Source: Granulicella arctica (lineage in GTDB: Bacteria > Acidobacteriota > Terriglobia > Terriglobales > Acidobacteriaceae). Taken from it: a DNA stretch of 64,000 bases. The position numbers were made by a program, and so were the translations under genes. Within the stretch, counting starts at the first letter, position 1; each line of letters starts with the position of its first letter. Below the pieces are notes generated by a model. That model ran no database searches. It was given only the letters and a program-made list of their open reading frames with translations, and was not told the DNA's origin. Positions 59,880 through 64,000 of the stretch are shown piece by piece. The stretch spans positions 3,162,001 to 3,226,000 of the forward strand of contig NZ_JAGTUT010000001.1 in NCBI RefSeq assembly GCF_025685605.1, in the 5' to 3' direction.

Positions 59880-62591
59880 ATGATTGATCGCGCACTTACT
59901 CTCGTAGCTAAGTGTAAGGCTCTCTTTGTGCAGAGGCGTTCTGAAGATGCCTTCGACGAAGAGATAGGAATGCATCTCGAGATGCTCAAGGAAAAGCTCG
60001 AGCATGAGGGCATGAGCGCCCAGCAGGCGACACGCGCGGCACGTCGACAGTTTGGCAACACAACACTTCTGCAGCAGCGACAGAGAGAATCGAGGACGAC
60101 TATGTTCTTTGCCAATGTGGGGCGGGACCTGCGGTATGGTGTGCGGCAGCTGGCGAAGACGCCAGTGTTTACCGCTGTTTGCGTCCTGACGCTGGCGCTG
60201 GGTGTGGGAGCGAACACGGCAGTCTTCAGCGTGATGCATGCTGTTCTGCTGAAGATGTTGCCGGTGCAGAATGCGTCCCATCTCTTCTATGTGCACACGA
60301 CGGGCTGGCCGGATGGGGCCTCGCAGACAGGCCAGGGGGCCACCTCTTTTGCGTATCCGTTCTATCGCGCACTCCGCGAGCAGAGTGGACTGCAGGACGT
60401 GATGGCGTTTATTCCCATGTCGGCCAGCGGGAAGGCTCCTGTGCGGGTGGGCACAGTGCCGGAGGAGGCTGCTGGGGATATGGTGAGCGGCAACTACTTC
60501 AGTGGGCTCGGTGTCGGCACGGTGCTGGGTCGCGGCTTTCTCCAGAAGGATGAGGACGACCATACTGCCGTTGTCGTGATCAGCGAGAGCTTCTGGGCTA
60601 CGCACTTTGGACGTAGCCGCGATGTCCTCGGAAAGACGCTTTATATCAAGTCGGTTCCGTTCACGATTGTGGGGGTTGCGGCGAGGGGCTTTGAAGGTAC
60701 CGAGGGGAGGTTGCCGCTGGAGTTCTGGATACCTCTGCAGAGCAGGCCGGAGTTCAATGCATGGGGCTCGCCAGTGAAGCGTGGAACGTACCTGACCCGG
60801 CAAAACTTCTGGTGCATGAAGCTGATGGTCCGCACGGCTGCCGGTCTCAGCCGTGGACAGGCGCTTGCGATGGCGCAGGGAATCTTCGAGCGGGCAGCGT
60901 ATATCGGCGTTGCGCCAAAGCGTGCAGGAGATAAGCCGAATGAGCTTTCTTTCAACGAAGCCAAGCAGTTTGACGCGCAGGATGACTCCTTTGCGCGAGC
61001 GTTGAAGCTGCTGATGGCAATGGTCGGACTGGTGCTTCTGATCGCTATCAGCAACGTGGTGATGTTGCTGACGGCTCGCAATGCGGGCAGGCAGAGGGAG
61101 TTCAGCGTACGGCTTGCATTGGGCGCGGGGCGCAAGGAGTTAGCTCGACAGTTACTGACCGAGAGCGTCCTGCTTGTAACACTGGGGGGAATAGTTGCCT
61201 GGGGGTTTGCCCTGGGAGCGACGCGAGCCCTGGGATCGTGGGCCCAGATTCACTCTAACTTGCAACCGGACGGGGCGGTGTTGGGGTTCACCTTGACGGT
61301 GCTCCTTCTGCTGGCGCTGATGTTTGGGTTGGCTCCGTTGCGATCCGCGATGTCGAGCGGGCCGGAGATGGTGCTGCGCAACTCGGCGACGGCCTCCCAG
61401 GCGAGCTCTCACAAGGTGCGCGCTGGGAATGTGGTGATCGTCACGCAGATCGCCATGTGCCTGGTTTTGCTGGTAGGCGCGGGATTGCTCCTTGGTACGC
61501 TGCGGAATCTTTTGAAGACACCGCTTGGGCAGAAGCCAGAGGGCTTGCTGGTCTTTGGCATCCATTCGGAACGGGCGCATGGTAAGGAGGAGAGCATCGC
61601 TTTTTTTGTGGCCTTGCAGCAGAGGCTGCGCACCATCCCCGGTGTGGAAAGCGTGTCGATGGTGGACAATCGGCCTGGCTCAGGATGGTCCAGCAACAAC
61701 AGCGGCTTACTGGTGGACGGTCACAAGCCCAACGGAATCGAGCCCGAGCAGGCAGGCTATCGAGGAAATATCGTAGGCGCGGACTATTTCCGCACCATGG
61801 GCATCCAGATACTGCAGGGACGGGATTTCTCCGATGCGGATTCCGCGTCCGCCACGAAGGTCCTGATCGTGAATGAAACCTTCGCGAAGAAGTATGTCGG
61901 CACATTGAATGCTGTAGGCCACGTTATGAGCGACCCAAAGGGTGTTGATCAGGACATCATCGTGGGTGTCATAGCAGACCACAAGTACACCAGCATCACC
62001 GAAGAGGCGATGCCGATGCTATGGACCGTGTTCACGCAGGGCGGCGCCGTGAGTCAGGAGAATGTTGAGATGCGGGTGCAGGGCGACCCCTTGGCAATGT
62101 TGCCGACGGTGCGTAAGGTGGTGGCCCAGATTGACCCGGATATCCCTCTGCTGGAGCCGATGACCCAGAGCGCGGTGTTCGCAGATTCGATCTCACAGCA
62201 GGCGCTCTTTGCGCGCCTGGCAGGCTGCTTCGGCGTGCTGGCTGTGGTGCTGATCGCGACCGGTTTGTATGGAACGCTGGCTTATCGCGTTAGTAAGAGG
62301 ACGGCGGAGATTGGTGTGCGCATGGCACTCGGCGCCCAACGTCCGCAGATGGTGTGGATGGTGCTCCGTGGAAGTTTGCTGCTGTGTGCGGCTGGTGTGT
62401 TGGCTGGTGTGCCGCTTGCTATGGCTGCGGGTAAGGTGCTGGAAAGTTCCTTGTATGGGATGAAGTCTCTTGATCTGACGAGTTATCTGAGTGCGATTGC
62501 GGGTGTTGGTGTGGTGGCTCTTCTGGCGAGTGCAGTGCCTGCGGGACGGGCGGCGAGCATTGATCCGCTGAGTGCGTTGCGGGCAGACTAG
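59880..62591 (+). CDS. ABC transporter permease of the acidobacterial duplicated (ADOP) type
   Basis: 903 residues. A cytoplasmic prefix (DAFDEEIGMHLEMLKEKLE, RAARRQFGN) is typical of ADOP proteins. Two MacB/FtsX-like halves follow. Each starts with a helix (VFTAVCVLTLALGVGANTAVF; CFGVLAVVLIATGLYGTLAYRV) and carries a large periplasmic MacB-type domain in the first half. RTAEIGVRMALGAQR and REFSVRLALGAGRKEL are the FtsX signatures. It has no ATPase partner in the operon. The substrate is unknown; these proteins are thought to export lipids, peptides or antibiotics. Confidence 0.9.
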   Translation: MIDRALTLVAKCKALFVQRRSEDAFDEEIGMHLEMLKEKLEHEGMSAQQATRAARRQFGNTTLLQQRQRESRTTMFFANVGRDLRYGVRQLAKTPVFTAVCVLTLALGVGANTAVFSVMHAVLLKMLPVQNASHLFYVHTTGWPDGASQTGQGATSFAYPFYRALREQSGLQDVMAFIPMSASGKAPVRVGTVPEEAAGDMVSGNYFSGLGVGTVLGRGFLQKDEDDHTAVVVISESFWATHFGRSRDVLGKTLYIKSVPFTIVGVAARGFEGTEGRLPLEFWIPLQSRPEFNAWGSPVKRGTYLTRQNFWCMKLMVRTAAGLSRGQALAMAQGIFERAAYIGVAPKRAGDKPNELSFNEAKQFDAQDDSFARALKLLMAMVGLVLLIAISNVVMLLTARNAGRQREFSVRLALGAGRKELARQLLTESVLLVTLGGIVAWGFALGATRALGSWAQIHSNLQPDGAVLGFTLTVLLLLALMFGLAPLRSAMSSGPEMVLRNSATASQASSHKVRAGNVVIVTQIAMCLVLLVGAGLLLGTLRNLLKTPLGQKPEGLLVFGIHSERAHGKEESIAFFVALQQRLRTIPGVESVSMVDNRPGSGWSSNNSGLLVDGHKPNGIEPEQAGYRGNIVGADYFRTMGIQILQGRDFSDADSASATKVLIVNETFAKKYVGTLNAVGHVMSDPKGVDQDIIVGVIADHKYTSITEEAMPMLWTVFTQGGAVSQENVEMRVQGDPLAMLPTVRKVVAQIDPDIPLLEPMTQSAVFADSISQQALFARLAGCFGVLAVVLIATGLYGTLAYRVSKRTAEIGVRMALGAQRPQMVWMVLRGSLLLCAAGVLAGVPLAMAAGKVLESSLYGMKSLDLTSYLSAIAGVGVVALLASAVPAGRAASIDPLSALRAD

Positions 62592-62695
62592 TTGCAACTG
62601 GGGCGTGAGCGAAGGCTTAACACCGATCCGTGCGGATGACATCGATTAGGAGCAGATGCAGTTTTCTATAGGAGACAGAAGAAGGCAATGGTGTG

Positions 62696-63523
62696 TCAGG
62701 GGGCGGGTTGGGTGATCCATTGGCTGGATTGGCACCAGCTGGTTTCGATCTCGGGGATACTGAGGAGGCCGTGGCCCTGCTTGCAGAGGAGCTCGGTGCC
62801 GTTCCACTCGAGGAGGTTGTGGGAGGGTCGGCCTACGCGGGCTGGGGTAGCGAGGGCATGAAGGCACTGCTTGCAGCGCTGCTCCTGATCGTGGAAGGCC
62901 CAGCGCATGCCGACGAGGGCGAGGAGAACGAAGGTGAGGATCTGGAGAAGGTCGGCGGTGGTGGGCAGAGCAGCGCGAAGGGAGTGGCAGATGTCGGCGC
63001 TGAGGAGGAAGGTAAGCGTGAGAATAAGGGCGGTCTTGGCGAGGAAGAAGAGCTGGCGTTTGATCCAGTAGAGCTTTCGGCCGATTGAGCCCTGTTCGAG
63101 GTGGCGGCGGGAGGCGGTCGCGAAGGTAACGAAGACGACGAGCGGAGCTCCAATGAGAGATCGCTTGAGTTGGTCGGTGAAGTAAAGGCTGAGCGGGTGC
63201 CAGCTTCCGGTGACGAGCACGGCAATGATGGTCGAGAACAGGCAGAGGCCGAGCAGGGAAGCGAGGCAGAGGACGGGTGTGCCGCTGAAGGTGCGTCGCC
63301 AGCTATCCGTGCGGAGCCACAGCGCGTCGCGGGTAAGGCCGATGGAGAGGTCAGTGGTGAAGGCAACGGTTGGCTTCCTGCGACTGCCGTGATGCATGTG
63401 CCAGAGTTCGGCCTCCCAGGTGCGGCACCACTCGTCGCGCTCGTCAGTGGGGACGATCGTTGCGACGGTGCGAAGGAGGGTGCGATCGAAGGTCGGGAGG
63501 GGTGACGGAAGCAGGGGGCTCAT
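62696..63523 (-). CDS. Hypothetical membrane protein with C-terminal zinc-ribbon-like part
   Basis: 275 residues. About four membrane helices (TPVLCLASLLGLCLFSTIIAVL, LIGAPLVVFVTFATAS, FFLAKTALILTLTFLLSA, LLQILTFVLLALVGM). The C-terminus has CKQCLHALATPARVG and then LLCKQGHGLLSIPE, a CxxC...CxxGH pattern that could bind zinc. It begins in a 4-base overlap with the padR gene above it, so they are one operon. No family name known to me; similar proteins often sit beside PadR and ABC genes in acidobacteria, as I recall. Confidence 0.65.
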   Translation of the reverse strand: MSPLLPSPLPTFDRTLLRTVATIVPTDERDEWCRTWEAELWHMHHGSRRKPTVAFTTDLSIGLTRDALWLRTDSWRRTFSGTPVLCLASLLGLCLFSTIIAVLVTGSWHPLSLYFTDQLKRSLIGAPLVVFVTFATASRRHLEQGSIGRKLYWIKRQLFFLAKTALILTLTFLLSADICHSLRAALPTTADLLQILTFVLLALVGMRWAFHDQEQRCKQCLHALATPARVGRPSHNLLEWNGTELLCKQGHGLLSIPEIETSWCQSSQWITQPAP

Positions 63524-63825
63524 GAGTGCTTCTCCGTGACGAGGCGGGCGAGGAGAGGATATCGTTCGGTGACGGCGAGGGTAGCGGCCTTCCCTTCGCG
63601 GGTGATCTCATAGTAGCGCCGGGCGGGGCGTTTCTTGGCGGTGGCTTCCTCTTCGGGCTCCCATTTGGAGGCGACGAGTTCATCGCGCTCAAGCCGGCGG
63701 AGGGCGGGATAGACGGTGCCGCTGGGCAGGCCAGTGACATCCATGACGTCAAGGCCGAAGCAGTAGCCGAGGCTGAGCGCTTTGAGGATGAGGGCCGCGC
63801 TGTGGGAGAGACGATAGTTGCTCAT
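63520..63825 (-). CDS. PadR-family transcriptional regulator
   Basis: 101 residues. LSHSAALILKALSLGYCFGLDVMD is the winged-helix start, GLPSGTVYPALRRLERDELVAS the recognition helix, and RRYYEITREGKAATL the wing. It is divergent from an ABC transporter ATPase, with an 11-base perfect inverted repeat in the shared 50-base region, so it probably represses both. It is co-transcribed with the membrane protein downstream. Confidence 0.92.
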   Translation of the reverse strand: MSNYRLSHSAALILKALSLGYCFGLDVMDVTGLPSGTVYPALRRLERDELVASKWEPEEEATAKKRPARRYYEITREGKAATLAVTERYPLLARLVTEKHS

Positions 63826-63826
63826 G

Positions 63827-63863
63827 CTATGTAGTATGCTATCACTAGTAGAATACTACATAG
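63827..63863. promoter_or_regulatory. PadR operator between divergent padR and ABC genes
   Basis: CTATGTAGTAT (63827-63837) and ATACTACATAG (63853-63863) are perfect inverted repeats 15 bases apart in a 50-base divergent gap. This is very close to the TAGTA-rich dyads known for PadR-like repressors. It probably overlaps both promoters. Confidence 0.8.
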
Positions 63864-63875
63864 GGGTGAGCGACC

Positions 63876-64000
63876 ATGTTGGAGCTGCAAAGTGTGTCGA
63901 AGCGCTACCGGGGCATACCGGCGGTGGATGATGTGAGCTTCGTGCTGCGGGAGGGCGAGGTGCTGGGCTACCTGGGGCCGAATGGGTCGGGCAAGTCGAC
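63876..64000 (+). CDS. ABC transporter ATP-binding protein, N-terminal part (cut by window end)
   Basis: 41 codons from the ATG at 63876, with AGGGGTGAG upstream. LELQSVSKRYRGIPAVDDVS and the Walker A motif GPNGSGKS are clear, so this is the ATPase of an export-type ABC transporter. The frame is still open at the last base. Divergent PadR is the probable regulator. Confidence 0.9.
   Translation, partial: MLELQSVSKRYRGIPAVDDVSFVLREGEVLGYLGPNGSGKS

Noticed and set aside
59874..60803. 309-codon reverse frame opposite the ADOP permease
   Set aside because: Shadow of the permease, biased composition, no motifs.

Overview
The window looks like the chromosome of an acidobacterium of the Terriglobia type (Granulicella, Terriglobus or Edaphobacter relatives). 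The main clues are a VWFA-related protein of the acidobacterial type, PadR regulators beside duplicated orphan ABC permeases, an RNase E/G with a very long insert, an ASH-repeat lipoprotein and a Cys/His-rich small protein. The genus is inferred. I saw no rRNA, tRNA, CRISPR array, prophage or intact insertion sequence.

Region 1 (1-18.8 kb) is an exopolysaccharide or cell-surface glycan locus. It is visibly more AT-rich than the rest: the row at 3541 is about 37% G+C, the row at 23941 about 60%. It holds five glycosyltransferases (the first cut by the window edge), a methyltransferase, a FemAB/GNAT-like acyltransferase, two proteins with polysaccharide-deacetylase metal triads, a parallel beta-helix protein, a sigma-54 activator on the other strand, an L-2-hydroxyglutarate oxidase, an ASH-repeat lipoprotein and a secreted esterase.

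Region 2 (18.8-32.9 kb) is core cell biology: a cytochrome P460, the rod-shape set mreC-mreD-mrdA-rodA, a VWFA-related protein, a DUF4142 protein, a DsrE-like protein, RNase E/G with an insert of about 800 residues in its S1 domain, and an outer-membrane barrel protein.

Region 3 (32.9-46.97 kb) has mostly reverse-strand genes up to 39.6 kb: Xaa-Pro peptidase, a membrane GT2, a frameshifted VOC protein, an MqnC-like protein without its Fe-S cysteines and VKOR. Then come a Tat-type phosphoesterase, a beta-class DNA methyltransferase, a PP2C phosphatase and an hbd-maoC acyl-CoA operon.

Region 4 (46.97-52.2 kb) is the accessory part: an RluA-family protein with an altered catalytic motif, a probable gene remnant, an emfourin-protealysin inhibitor/protease pair, and two orphan genes separated by three copies of a palindromic intergenic repeat.

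Region 5 (52.2-64 kb) has a Cys/His-rich protein, rhomboid protease, XRE regulator, fabG, DUF2071, a two-domain ThyX-like protein, recA, coaD and two PadR/ABC modules, each with a clear dyad operator. The last gene is cut by the window end.

Two genes (lhgO at 14086 and the GT2 at 37231) have conserved N-termini lying upstream of any ATG, GTG or TTG codon, which suggests non-standard start codons.
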